A DNA stretch of 64,000 nucleotides from JBOCEF01 sp047610385 (GTDB taxonomy: Bacteria > Pseudomonadota > Alphaproteobacteria > Rhodobacterales > Rhodobacteraceae): assembly GCA_047610385.1 (NCBI GenBank), contig JBLGAC010000010.1:28310-92309 (forward strand). The letters are read 5' to 3'. This document shows, piece after piece, positions 44,826 to 53,255 of this stretch; the first letter of the stretch is position 1; each line of letters begins with the position of its first letter. The position numbers and the translations under genes are program-made. The notes beneath the pieces are model-generated. The model was not told the origin of the DNA. It was given only the letters and a program-made list of their open reading frames with translations, and made no database searches.

Positions 44826-46165
44826 TCCGGGATCCCTTCGTTCAGCGCATCCAGCCGCGTTGGCCGTTCGTTTAGCGCGTCAAGCCGCGCGGTCACCGAC
44901 AATCCATGCGCCTCAAGGCTTTCAGATTTCGCCAGCGCCACCGCCGATGGCCCGATCTGTGCCAACGAGCCCGGCGTCATTTTCGCAATCGTCGTGCGTT
45001 TCATGAAATCGAGCACCGACAGCCCCGACGAAAACCTTGCCGAGCGCGCCGTCGGCAGCACATGGTTCGGCCCGCCCACATAATCGCCAATTGCCTCAGG
45101 CGTATAGGCCCCGAGGAAGATCGCCCCGGCATGACGGATCTCGGCCGACAGCGCCTCAGGGTCCGCGACGGACAGTTCCAGATGCTCCGGCGCGAAACGG
45201 TTTGAGATGCGCGCCGCCTCGGCCAGATCGCGCACAATGATGATCGCGCCATGGTCTTCCCACGATTTGCCGGCGATGGCGCGGCGCTCCAGCGTCTCAA
45301 GGCGTTTCGCGACGGCGGCGGCCACGGCATCGCCGAACGCGGCGTCATCGGTGATCAGGATCGATTGGGCGCTCACGTCATGCTCAGCCTGGCTCAGCAG
45401 ATCGAGGGCGATCCAGTCGGGGTTCTGGTTCTTGTCGGCAATCACCAGAATCTCCGACGGACCAGCGATCATGTCGATGCCGACATAGCCGAACACCCGG
45501 CGCTTGGCCGCGGCGACAAAGGCGTTGCCGGGGCCGGTGATCTTGTCCACCGGACGGATCGTGGCGGTGCCATGTGCCATGGCCGCAATCGCCTGGGCGC
45601 CGCCGATGCGGTAGATTTCCTCAATCCCGGCCAGACGCGCAGCGGCCAGCACCAGCGGATTCACCTTGCCGTCCGGGGTCGGGACGCACATCACCAAGCG
45701 CTTCACCCCGGCAGTGCGCGCAGGGATCGCGTTCATCAGCACCGAGGACGGATAGCTCGCGGTCCCGCCCGGCACATAAAGCCCGGCGGCGTCCACGGCG
45801 GTCCAGCGCCAGCCCAGTTCGGCGCCGCTGGGGTCTGTCCAGCGTTCATCATGGGGGATCTGGCGGGCGTGATAGGCCTCGATCCGCGCGGCGGCCAGCT
45901 CAAGCGCCCGCATCTCCGCCTCAGGCGCCGCCTCCATCGCCGCGTCGATTTCGGCGGTGGACACGCGCATGGTCTGGGCGGTCAGGGACAGACGGTCAAA
46001 TTTCGCGGTCAGCTCCAGCACCGCCGCGTCGCCGCGGGCGCGCACATCGGCGATGATCGCGGCGACGGCGTCGTCCACATCAGCGGCGGTTTCGCGTTTG
46101 TCGCCCAAAAGCGCGGCGAGGCGGGCCTCAAAATCCTTGGCGGCGGTGTGAAGCGTGACGGGCAT
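44822..46165 (-). CDS. hisD: Histidinol dehydrogenase
   Basis: 447 residues. Oxidises L-histidinol to L-histidine with NAD, the last step of histidine synthesis. 'YVPGGTASYPSSVLMNAIPA' (NAD region), 'IAGPSEILVIADKNQNPDWIALDLLSQAEHD' (zinc and substrate residues) and 'FAPEHLELSV' are typical. First gene of the conserved hisD-UPF0262 pair. Confidence 0.97.
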   Translation of the reverse strand: MPVTLHTAAKDFEARLAALLGDKRETAADVDDAVAAIIADVRARGDAAVLELTAKFDRLSLTAQTMRVSTAEIDAAMEAAPEAEMRALELAAARIEAYHARQIPHDERWTDPSGAELGWRWTAVDAAGLYVPGGTASYPSSVLMNAIPARTAGVKRLVMCVPTPDGKVNPLVLAAARLAGIEEIYRIGGAQAIAAMAHGTATIRPVDKITGPGNAFVAAAKRRVFGYVGIDMIAGPSEILVIADKNQNPDWIALDLLSQAEHDVSAQSILITDDAAFGDAVAAAVAKRLETLERRAIAGKSWEDHGAIIIVRDLAEAARISNRFAPEHLELSVADPEALSAEIRHAGAIFLGAYTPEAIGDYVGGPNHVLPTARSARFSSGLSVLDFMKRTTIAKMTPGSLAQIGPSAVALAKSESLEAHGLSVTARLDALNERPTRLDALNEGIPE

Positions 46166-46252
46166 GAGGCGTTCTCCGCATTGTCTTACGCGCCCTGTCT
46201 AGGGGCAGGGGCGGCAGGTCTCAACGCGCAATGCAGCGTGGGACCTGTGGAA

Positions 46253-46326
46253 AAGAATTTTCTGCGAAAATTCTTGGGCGCCCGGTGGGGTCGGGGGTAT
46301 CGCAGATTTTTCGCAGAACAAATCTG
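46253..46326. repeat. Nested inverted repeats in the hisD upstream region
   Basis: AAGAATTTTC (46253-46262) pairs with GAAAATTCTT (46266-46275), loop 3. CAGATTT (46303-46309) pairs with AAATCTG (46320-46326). In addition TTCTGCGAAAA near 46260 recurs inverted near 46304-46318, so the two hairpins are partial inverted copies of each other. Confidence 0.75.
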
Positions 46327-46355
46327 GTCCGCGGCCAGTCAATCCTGTGGGTGGA

Positions 46356-46847
46356 TCAATCCTGCGGGTGATGCGGCGCCTTGCCCGACGGGGCGGCATA
46401 GGGCCGGGTCACGTCTTCAAGCCTGAGGTCGAGATATTCCGCCTCGATCAGGATCTCGCCATCCCCGGCCAGCGTGATCCGCAGCGCGCCAGAGGGGTCC
46501 TCTGGATCATCATTGGACCGCTCCCAGGTCAGGGACAGCACGCTCAGCACCATCTCGGGGTCCGACGGATCGATGCCTGAGGCGCGCACGGCGGTCACAT
46601 GGGCTGCCAGCAGCACGGCGCGCACCCTTTCGAACGGACGCCCGGCGGCTTTGGCGCGGGCCTCGTCCTCCCAGCGAAACCGGTTGACGAACAAGGCGGC
46701 GCGGCGGCGCTTTTTCATCCATGCGATGTCGCCCACGCGGGTCACCGCATCCTGCAGCAGGGCCGAGATGACCTTCAGGTCCTCCTCAGACTCGGCAATC
46801 AGGCGCAGAGGCTTTTCGTCGGCGTCGCTGAACTTGGCGTCGGTCAT
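46356..46847 (-). CDS. DUF2948 family protein
   Basis: 163 residues. 'LRLIAESEEDLKVISALLQDAVTRVGDIAWMKKRRRAALFVNRFRWEDE' and 'GDGEILIEAEYLDLRLEDVTRPYAAPSGKAPHH' are the DUF2948 blocks. Function unknown; a marker of alphaproteobacteria, often between hisD and murA as here. Start 46847 is preferred over 46856, because GGGG spacing suits it better. Confidence 0.9.
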   Translation of the reverse strand: MTDAKFSDADEKPLRLIAESEEDLKVISALLQDAVTRVGDIAWMKKRRRAALFVNRFRWEDEARAKAAGRPFERVRAVLLAAHVTAVRASGIDPSDPEMVLSVLSLTWERSNDDPEDPSGALRITLAGDGEILIEAEYLDLRLEDVTRPYAAPSGKAPHHPQD

Positions 46848-46971
46848 CGCAAGCATCCCCTTTGGGGGAGCGTTGCGCCAGACGAAGCGCAGGCCGGTCC
46901 CCGCCCTCCAATATGCCCGTCGCGGCGGGGCTGGCAACAGGCTGGGGCTGCGGGACGGCGACGCGGCGTGG

Positions 46972-47241
46972 TCAGGCGCGGCGCTGGATCAGGCGCAAAA
47001 CGCCGAGCAAGGCGAAGGCTGCCGCCAGCAGCGGCATCGCGGGTGGGATCGGAACCGCCGTGACGGCCGCTGCCCGGATCAGCGCATCAGGCGCGATTTC
47101 GCCGCTTTGGCCGCCTGCATGGCCGGGGATCGCTGGGCCATGGCCGTCCGGTGCAGCCATCGCCGGGCCTGTGGACGCCGCCGGCGCTGGGTCGGACACT
47201 GTGGCGGCCGCAGCGGATTGGATGGCGAGCGCCACGATCAA
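46972..47241 (-). CDS. Small secreted protein with VPxPA-CTERM-like tail
   Basis: About 89 residues from TTG 47241 (GTG at 47235 is an alternative). A short hydrophobic N-terminus ending 'SAAAAT' is followed by a Pro/Ala/Gly-rich middle and a C-terminus 'VPIPPAMPLLAAAFALLGVLRLIQRRA'. This matches the tripartite VPLPA/PEP-CTERM sorting signal: short motif, hydrophobic helix, basic end. No conserved domain. The unusual start makes the gene call uncertain. Confidence 0.45.
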   Translation of the reverse strand: MIVALAIQSAAAATVSDPAPAASTGPAMAAPDGHGPAIPGHAGGQSGEIAPDALIRAAAVTAVPIPPAMPLLAAAFALLGVLRLIQRRA

Positions 47242-47331
47242 GGCGGGAATGTGGTCGATCCACGGCCCTACGCAGGCTATGTGCCAACCGATCGACCCAA
47301 CGCGCGCCCGGGGCCGAAGGGCACCGCTGCG

Positions 47332-48606
47332 TCAGTCGGCCTCGGGGCCGATCCGTTCGATATGTGCGCCGCAGGCCGACAGCTTGGCCTCCACCCGCTC
47401 ATACCCGCGGTCCAGATGATAGACGCGGGACACGATCGTCTCGCCCTCAGCCGCCAAACCCGCAAGAATCAGGCTGACTGAGGCGCGCAGATCTGTCGCC
47501 ATCACTGGGGCACCGCGCAGGCGTTTGACCCCGCGGATTTTCGCGACGCCGCCATGGACATCGATCTGCGCGCCCATGCGCATCAGTTCGGGTACATGCA
47601 TGAACCGGTTCTCAAAGATATGTTCTTCGAGCACGCTGTCCCCGTCCGCCGTTGCCAGCATGGCCATCAGCTGGGCCTGAAGGTCGGTGGGAAATCCGGG
47701 ATAGGGCTGGGTAATCACATGCAGCGGGCGCACGCGGCCGTTCTTGCGGCGCACCAGCAGGCCCTCAGCGGTGTCGGTCACTTCGACATCGGCCTCTTCC
47801 AGCCGATCCGCCAACGCCGCCACCGCGGCGCGGGTGCCGCCGATCAGCTCCACCTCGCCGCCCGCGATGGCGGGGGCGAGCATGTAGGTGCCAAGCTCAA
47901 TCCGGTCCGCGATCACCCGGTGGGTGGCACCGTGCAGGGCGTCGACGCCCTGAATTTCGATGCGCGAGGTGCCCTCACCGTCGATCTGGGCGCCCATGGC
48001 CCGCAGGCAATGGGCCAGATCGACGATCTCAGGCTCACGCGCGGCGTTGTTGATGACGGTTGTGCCGCGCGCCAGCGTGGCGGCCATCAGCAGGTTCTCG
48101 GTGGCACCGACTGAGGGCACCGACATGTCGATCACCGCGCCTTTCAGGCGGCCCGCGACCTTCGCATGCACATAGCCGTCGCGCAGCTCCAGCGTTGCGC
48201 CCAGCGCCTCAAGCCCGCTCAGGTGCAGATCCACCGGCCGCGCGCCGATGGCGCAGCCGCCGGGCAAGGACACCACCGCATGGCCGTCGCGCGCCAGCAT
48301 CGGCCCCAGCACCAGAATCGAGGCACGCATTTTGCGCACGATGTCGTAATGCGCGGTGTGGTTGGAGATGCTCTGCGCCCCGATCGCCAGCACGCGGCCC
48401 GCTTGCAGCGGCGCGACCTCAGCCCCCAGCGACGTCAGCAGTTCGGTCATCGTCGTGATGTCCGCAAGCCGCGGCGCGTTGGTCAGCGTCAGCGGCTGGT
48501 CCGTCAGCAGCGCGGCGGGCATCAGCGTGAGGCAGGCGTTCTTGGCGCCAGAAATCGGAATGCGGCCGTTGAGCGGCGTGCCGCCGCGGATCAAGATCCT
48601 GTCCAT
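47332..48606 (-). CDS. murA: UDP-N-acetylglucosamine 1-carboxyvinyltransferase MurA
   Basis: 424 residues, standard length. First committed step of peptidoglycan synthesis. 'NGRIPISGAKNACLTLMPAALLTD' starts the fold, 'SLPGGCAIGARPVDLHLSGLEALGA' carries the PEP-binding catalytic Cys, and 'FPTDLQAQLMAMLATADG' and 'RGVKRLRGAPVMATDLRA' close it. Last gene before the tRNA-Thr region on the - strand. Confidence 0.97.
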   Translation of the reverse strand: MDRILIRGGTPLNGRIPISGAKNACLTLMPAALLTDQPLTLTNAPRLADITTMTELLTSLGAEVAPLQAGRVLAIGAQSISNHTAHYDIVRKMRASILVLGPMLARDGHAVVSLPGGCAIGARPVDLHLSGLEALGATLELRDGYVHAKVAGRLKGAVIDMSVPSVGATENLLMAATLARGTTVINNAAREPEIVDLAHCLRAMGAQIDGEGTSRIEIQGVDALHGATHRVIADRIELGTYMLAPAIAGGEVELIGGTRAAVAALADRLEEADVEVTDTAEGLLVRRKNGRVRPLHVITQPYPGFPTDLQAQLMAMLATADGDSVLEEHIFENRFMHVPELMRMGAQIDVHGGVAKIRGVKRLRGAPVMATDLRASVSLILAGLAAEGETIVSRVYHLDRGYERVEAKLSACGAHIERIGPEAD

Positions 48607-48795
48607 GGGCCGTATTCCTTTGGCGAGAGTGGCGTTGCGCGGGGCTTAGCGGGTCATGCAGGGCGGATCAATGGCGCCCCTGCGGCGGGCGTATGGCGCA
48701 TGCGGCAGGGCGAGGGAGCCGCGCGACGATCGCCGCACCTGCGCCGCGGTCGCACCCGCGCGGCGCTGCAGGCCGGTGCGTGGGCGGCGGGCGTG

Positions 48796-48996
48796 TCAGT
48801 CCTGCGGCGCGTCGGGCGCGGCCTTTGGCGGATCCGGCGCGATTTCGGGTGCGGCTTTGCGCGCGCGCTTTTGATCTTTGCGGCGGTGCAGATTTGCGCG
48901 CAGCGCTGCGGCGAGGCGTTCGGCACGCGCATCAGCCTCAGATCGGGGCATTTCGCTGCTGGGCGCGTCGGTTTTGGGGCGTTTTGGTGCGGTCAT
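48796..48996 (-). CDS. Small conserved basic/acidic protein
   Basis: 66 residues. A central helix 'AERLAAALRANLHRRKDQKRARK' between a Lys/Pro-rich start and a Pro/Asp-rich end. Similar short proteins with this 'RLAAALRANLxRRK' core occur near murA in other Rhodobacterales, as I recall. No function known. ATG start at 48996. Confidence 0.55.
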   Translation of the reverse strand: MTAPKRPKTDAPSSEMPRSEADARAERLAAALRANLHRRKDQKRARKAAPEIAPDPPKAAPDAPQD

Positions 48997-49076
48997 GACC
49001 GATGCCTAGCGCCGCCGGGCGCGCGGGTCCAGCGGGGCGATTGCATGTCGCGTGATCATGCATGACATTTGGGGGG

Positions 49077-49104
49077 TTGCGTCCGCTGGCGGTTTCGCTA
49101 GAAA
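49077..49104 (+). promoter_or_regulatory. Probable promoter of tRNA-Thr
   Basis: TTGCGT (49077-49082) and TAGAAA (49099-49104), 16 bp apart, with a GC-rich discriminator, about 29 bp before the tRNA. Confidence 0.5.
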
Positions 49105-49132
49105 GCGCCCCACGACGCCGGTGGCGCGGGAT

Positions 49133-49207
49133 GCTGTGGTAGCTCAGTGGTAGAGCACACCCTTGGTAAGGGTGAGGTCGAGAGTTCAATCCTCTCTCAC
49201 AGCACCA
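49133..49207 (+). tRNA. tRNA-Thr (GGT)
   Basis: GCTGTGG acceptor strand, D loop 'AGCTCAGTGGTAGAGC', anticodon stem CACCC/GGGTG with loop TTGGTAA (anticodon GGT), T arm 'AGAGTTCAATCCTCT', and an encoded CCA at 49205-49207. Confidence 0.95.
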
Positions 49208-49451
49208 TCCACCTTTTCAGATTTTTTGGCTGATGTTTTGCGCAAGTCCCGGCGTGTGCTCGGCATGTCTGGGCGATGTGTGTGGCGCATGGGCGGTGGC
49301 GGCTTCGCAGGCCCTCAGGCGCGTGCCCGTAGACCTATCGCATGGGGCCAGCGCGCGGCACCGGTGCGGTGTTCGCCCGTGGATCTATTGCACACGCAAC
49401 CGCACCCGGCGCGGAGAGATGCCGGGCGCGATGCGAAATATGGCTGCCGCC

Positions 49452-50162
49452 TCAGCGGTCGTTGGCCTTGCGCCATGCCTTGAAGGCGGTTTGGTGCGCC
49501 GCGTCGGTGGTGGGATAGAGGCCGATGATCGCCGCGCCCGCCAGCACCTTTTCCATCACAAAGTCTTCATGCGCGGTCATCTCTAGGGCCTCATCCGCGA
49601 TCTCGTCGGCGATGCCGGCGGGGATGATGATGACGGCGTCGTCGTCGCCCACGACCACATCGCCAGGAAACACTGCCACGTCGCCGCATCCGATTGGGCC
49701 GTTGATTTCGATCGCCTCATGCAAGGTCAGGTTGGTCGGTGAGGACGGGCGATGGTGATAGGCGGGCATGGAAAGCCTGCCGATGTTCATCGCGTCGCGA
49801 AGCCCGCCATCGGTGACCACGCCCGCGCCGCCGCGCACCATCAGGCGGGTGATCAGGATGTCGCCCGCCGACGCGGCCCGCGGGTCCTTGCGGCTGTCCA
49901 TCACCAGCACATGGCCTGGGGGGCAGGTCTCCATCGCCACGCGTTGGGGGTGGTCGGGGCTGCGAAAGGCGGCCAGCGTGTTGCGGTCTTCGCGCGCAGG
50001 CATATAGCGCAGCGTGAAGGCGGGGCCGACCATGTTGCGGCCCTTGGCCATCACGGGGCGCACGTCCTGAATCACCTGATTGCGCAGCCCGCGCTTGTAA
50101 AGCGCCGTGGCCAGTGTGGCGACCGAGACGCCTGAGAGTTTGTCGCGCGTGTCTTGTTTCAT
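49452..50162 (-). CDS. RraA-family protein (aldolase/demethylmenaquinone methyltransferase-like)
   Basis: 236 residues. 'LSGVSVATLATALYKRGLRNQVIQDVRPV' and 'GDILITRLMVRGGAGVVTDGGLRDAMNI' carry the RraA fold, with the Arg-Asp ('GGLRDA') of the hydroxy-oxo-glutarate aldolase active site. Class II-type RraA relatives cleave 4-hydroxy-4-methyl-2-oxoglutarate or 2-oxo sugar acids; others inhibit RNase E. Placement after an IlvD/Edd dehydratase and a DHDPS-like gene suggests a catabolic role. A GGAG ribosome site lies just inside the (GGCAG)x19 repeat boundary; see that feature. Confidence 0.88.
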   Translation of the reverse strand: MKQDTRDKLSGVSVATLATALYKRGLRNQVIQDVRPVMAKGRNMVGPAFTLRYMPAREDRNTLAAFRSPDHPQRVAMETCPPGHVLVMDSRKDPRAASAGDILITRLMVRGGAGVVTDGGLRDAMNIGRLSMPAYHHRPSSPTNLTLHEAIEINGPIGCGDVAVFPGDVVVGDDDAVIIIPAGIADEIADEALEMTAHEDFVMEKVLAGAAIIGLYPTTDAAHQTAFKAWRKANDR

Positions 50163-50176
50163 CGGGTGTATCTCCG

Positions 50177-50497
50177 TCAGGGCAGGGCAGGGCAGGGCAG
50201 GGCAGGGCAGGGCAGGGCAGGGCAGGGCAGGGCAGGGCAGGGCAGGGCAGGGCAGGGCAGGGCAGGGCAGGGCAGATCGGTGGGCGGCACGGCTTTGGGC
50301 CTGTTTTGGTAGCACATGGGGCGCACGAAGCGGCAGGGTGACAGCGCGCCGACCGTGGTCGCGCCGAAATTGGTGGACGCGCTGCAGATCGCGACGCTGG
50401 TTGCAAGGTGGTGGGCGGGTTCGGGGTCGCCGTCTTCCATGTGGATGGTGGCGGTTGGCTGGCCTTTGCCGCCCATAGTGATGGACCGCAGTTTCAT
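50177..50497 (-). CDS. Uncharacterised ORF ending in the pentanucleotide repeat
   Basis: 106 residues from ATG 50497 in the current phase. About 72 unique residues ('MKLRSITMGGKGQPTATIHMEDG...') have the GC-rich third positions of real coding sequence; then the (GGCAG)n repeat is read as repeating LPCPA and a TGA follows at once. No family recognised, and no good ribosome site before the ATG. In 18- or 21-copy alleles the reading continues without stop into rraA. It may be a truncated gene, a leader peptide or a chance open frame. Confidence 0.35.
   Translation of the reverse strand: MKLRSITMGGKGQPTATIHMEDGDPEPAHHLATSVAICSASTNFGATTVGALSPCRFVRPMCYQNRPKAVPPTDLPCPALPCPALPCPALPCPALPCPALPCPALP
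50181..50275. repeat. (GGCAG)x19 pentanucleotide simple-sequence repeat
   Basis: Nineteen perfect, uninterrupted copies of GGCAG on + (95 bp), preceded by a partial copy. It lies 19 bp upstream of the rraA start on the minus strand. Slipped-strand mispairing changes the distance by 5 bp and the frame by 2, the classic form of a phase-variable tract. Confidence 0.97.
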
Positions 50498-50613
50498 TGA
50501 AGGGCGCGGCGGCGGCGATCACGCTGCACCGCGCCTGCGCCCACCCATTCGCGCCTGATCAGGGGCTTGCCGCGCGGCGTCGGTGGCGTCCGTGGGCGCG
50601 CATTCCCGGCCAA

Positions 50614-51513
50614 TCACGCAAGCCCGTTGGCTTTCACGAAGGCGGTCAGCCGGGTCTGCTGGCCGTCGCTCAGGGGCCATGCGGATGGGGGGCGGGTGGG
50701 GCCGCAGTCTTGGCCCGCCGCCTGCAACGCGGCCTTCACGGTGGTGACGTTGGTTCCGTTCAGCTCCTCAGCACGGATGTCTTCGAAGGGCTTCATGGCG
50801 GCGATCAGGCGGCCCGCTTCGGGGTAATTCCCGGCGGTCAGGGCGGCGTGGATGGCCATGGACCGCTCAGGCCAAATGTTGATCAGCCCGGATGTAAAGC
50901 CCCGCGCGCCGACTGCGTAAAGCGGCGGGGCCCAGGGTTCGGCCAGACCGGCGACCCAGGTGATGCCCGGCCCGCAGGCCGCGATCGCATCGGCCAGCTT
51001 CAGCGCGTTTGGGGTGGCCCATTTCACGCCCTTCACGCCCGGCACGGCGCACAGATCGGCGATCGCGGCGGTGCCGATTGCGTCGTTGCGCAGGTACAGC
51101 ATGATCGGCAGGCCGCCCCCGGCCTCAGCCACCGCTTTGATATAATCGACCGTGCCGCGGGGCGACACGAACGGATCGGGCGGCTGGTGGACCATCAGCG
51201 CGCGCGCCCCCGCCTTGGCCGATGCTTTTGCCAAGCGGCAGGCGTCGCGCACGCCGCGCCCGACGCCTGCCAGCACCGGGGCGCGATCGGCGACCATCTC
51301 ACAGACGGCGGCGACCATGGCGCAGGCTTCATCTGTCGTCAGCGCATAGAATTCGCCGGTGTTGCCGTTGACCACGGGCATGTGGACGCCCGCCGCCAGC
51401 GCGCGGTCGATGATCGGGGCCAGACGGGCTGGCGCGATGTCGCCGCCCGCGTCGTAGGGCGTGACCAGAATCCCGGAAATCCCGGCCAGGGCGGCGTCGA
51501 GGTCGTGGGCCAT
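50614..51513 (-). CDS. Dihydrodipicolinate synthase family aldolase/dehydratase
   Basis: 299 residues. TIM-barrel DHDPS superfamily: 'GILVTPYDAGGDIAPARLAPIIDRAL', 'PVVNGNTGEFYALTTDEA' (the GNTGE signature) and 'VKGVKWATPNALKL' with the Schiff-base Lys ('GVKWA'). Relatives include KDG aldolase and 5-keto-4-deoxy-glucarate dehydratase. It begins one base into the IlvD/Edd stop, so the two genes are probably coupled; a role in breaking down a sugar acid follows from context. Confidence 0.88.
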   Translation of the reverse strand: MAHDLDAALAGISGILVTPYDAGGDIAPARLAPIIDRALAAGVHMPVVNGNTGEFYALTTDEACAMVAAVCEMVADRAPVLAGVGRGVRDACRLAKASAKAGARALMVHQPPDPFVSPRGTVDYIKAVAEAGGGLPIMLYLRNDAIGTAAIADLCAVPGVKGVKWATPNALKLADAIAACGPGITWVAGLAEPWAPPLYAVGARGFTSGLINIWPERSMAIHAALTAGNYPEAGRLIAAMKPFEDIRAEELNGTNVTTVKAALQAAGQDCGPTRPPSAWPLSDGQQTRLTAFVKANGLA

Positions 51514-53255
51514 CAATAAATCTCCGGCTCAGCGGCGGCGTGGCCAAAATCGCGCGTGAGGAAATCAAAATCGCAGCCGGTGTCGGCCTGCCCGACATGG
51601 CGGCTGAACATGTAGCCGTAGCCGCGCTCATAGCGCGGAGCGGGCGCGGTCCAGGCGGCGCGGCGGCGGGCGATTTCATCGTCGGGGACCAGCATGTCGA
51701 GACGCCGCGCGCCCAGATCCAGCCGCACGATGTCGCCGGTGCGCAGCAGCGCCAGCGGCCCGCCGACATAAGCCTCAGGCGCCACATGCAGCACGCACGC
51801 GCCATAGGAGGTGCCCGACATCCGCGCGTCAGAGATGCGCAGCATGTCCCGATGGCCCTGCTTTATCAGCGCCTTGGGGATTGGCAGCATGCCCCATTCG
51901 GGAAAGCCCGGCCCACCCAGCGGCCCGGCGTTGCGCAGCACCATCACCGTGTCGGGCGTGACGCTAAGGTCTTCATCCTCCACGGCTTCTTTCATCGCGG
52001 GGTAGCTGTCGAACACCAGCGCGGGGCCTTCGTGCACGTGGTATTTGGGATCGCAGGCCGCGGGCTTGATCACCGCGCCGTCCGGGCACAGATTGCCGCG
52101 CAGCACCGCGAGCGAGCCTTCCGCATAGACCGGGTTCGACATCGGGCGGATCACGTCGTCGTTGAAGACCTGCGCGCCTTCAAGGTTCTCAGCCATGGTT
52201 TTGCCGGTCACGGTCAGGCACCCGCCATCCAGCCGGTCGCCAAGCTGCGCCATCAACCCGCGCAGCCCGCCCGCCAGAAAGAAATCCTCCATCAGGTAAT
52301 CTTTGCCTGACGGGCGGATGTTGGCGATCAGCGGCGTGATGCGTCCCAGCGCGTCCAGATCATCAAGGGTCAGGTCCACGCCCGCGCGCCGCGCCATGGC
52401 GATCAGATGCACCACCGCGTTGGTGGAGCATCCCGTGGCCATTGCCACCACGGCGGCGTTGCGCACGGCGCCCGCGGTGACGATGCGGTCGGGGGTCAGG
52501 TCTTCCCACACCATGTCCACAATCCGGCGCCCGCAGGCGGCCGACATTCGCATATGGGCCGAATCCACCGCCGGGATTGAGGACGCGCCCGGCAGCGTCA
52601 GCCCCAGCGCGTCGGCGATCGCGGTCATGGTCGATGCGGTGCCCATGGTCATGCAGGTGCCGGGGCTGCGCGCGATGCCGCCTTGCACGCCCAGCCATTC
52701 GGCGTCGGAGATGTTGCCCGCGCGCCGTTCATCCCAGTATTTCCAGGCGTCTGAGCCTGAGCCGAGCGTCTTGCCCGCATAGGCCCCGCGGATCATCGGC
52801 CCGGCGGGCAGATAGATCATCGGCACCCCCGCGGTCAGCGCGCCCATCACCAGGCCGGGTGTGGATTTGTCGCAGCCGCCCATCAGCACCACGCCGTCAA
52901 GGGGATGGGCGCGGATCTGCTCCTCGGTCTCCATGGCCAGCAGGTTGCGGTACAGCATTGAGGTCGGCTTGGTGAAGCTTTCATCCACCGACAGGGCCGG
53001 CAGCTCCAAGGCCAGCCCGCCCGCCTGCGCGACGCCGCGTTTGACGTCTTGGGCGCGGTCGCGCAGATGGCTGTGGCATGAATTGATCTCAGACCAGGTG
53101 TTCAGCACCCCGATGATCGGCTTGCCGGCAAAGTCCTCAGCTCCGTAGCCCAACTGCATCATGCGGGAACGGTGCCCGAAACTGCGAAGATCATCAGGCC
53201 CGAACCAGCGCGCGCTGCGAAGGTCTGCGGGCGTTTTGCGGCGATGGTCGGTCAT
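51513..53255 (-). CDS. IlvD/Edd family dehydratase (sugar-acid dehydratase type)
   Basis: 580 residues. 'LMGGCDKSTPGLVMGALTAGVPMIYLPAGPM' and 'RSPGTCMTMGTASTMTAIADALGLTLPG' carry the Fe-S Cys pair; 'SDARMSGTSYGACVLHVAPEA' is the C-terminal motif. The length and sequence fit the L-arabinonate/D-xylonate type of IlvD/Edd dehydratases rather than valine biosynthesis. Produces a 2-keto-3-deoxy sugar acid that the downstream DHDPS-like and RraA-like enzymes could use. First gene of this leftward set. Confidence 0.9.
   Translation of the reverse strand: MTDHRRKTPADLRSARWFGPDDLRSFGHRSRMMQLGYGAEDFAGKPIIGVLNTWSEINSCHSHLRDRAQDVKRGVAQAGGLALELPALSVDESFTKPTSMLYRNLLAMETEEQIRAHPLDGVVLMGGCDKSTPGLVMGALTAGVPMIYLPAGPMIRGAYAGKTLGSGSDAWKYWDERRAGNISDAEWLGVQGGIARSPGTCMTMGTASTMTAIADALGLTLPGASSIPAVDSAHMRMSAACGRRIVDMVWEDLTPDRIVTAGAVRNAAVVAMATGCSTNAVVHLIAMARRAGVDLTLDDLDALGRITPLIANIRPSGKDYLMEDFFLAGGLRGLMAQLGDRLDGGCLTVTGKTMAENLEGAQVFNDDVIRPMSNPVYAEGSLAVLRGNLCPDGAVIKPAACDPKYHVHEGPALVFDSYPAMKEAVEDEDLSVTPDTVMVLRNAGPLGGPGFPEWGMLPIPKALIKQGHRDMLRISDARMSGTSYGACVLHVAPEAYVGGPLALLRTGDIVRLDLGARRLDMLVPDDEIARRRAAWTAPAPRYERGYGYMFSRHVGQADTGCDFDFLTRDFGHAAAEPEIY

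Noticed and set aside
49717..50406. Long minus-strand frame reading PCPAL repeats and Arg/Pro-rich protein
   Set aside because: It is the shifted reading of the repeat and of rraA; no domain, and rraA is clearly coded in the other frame.
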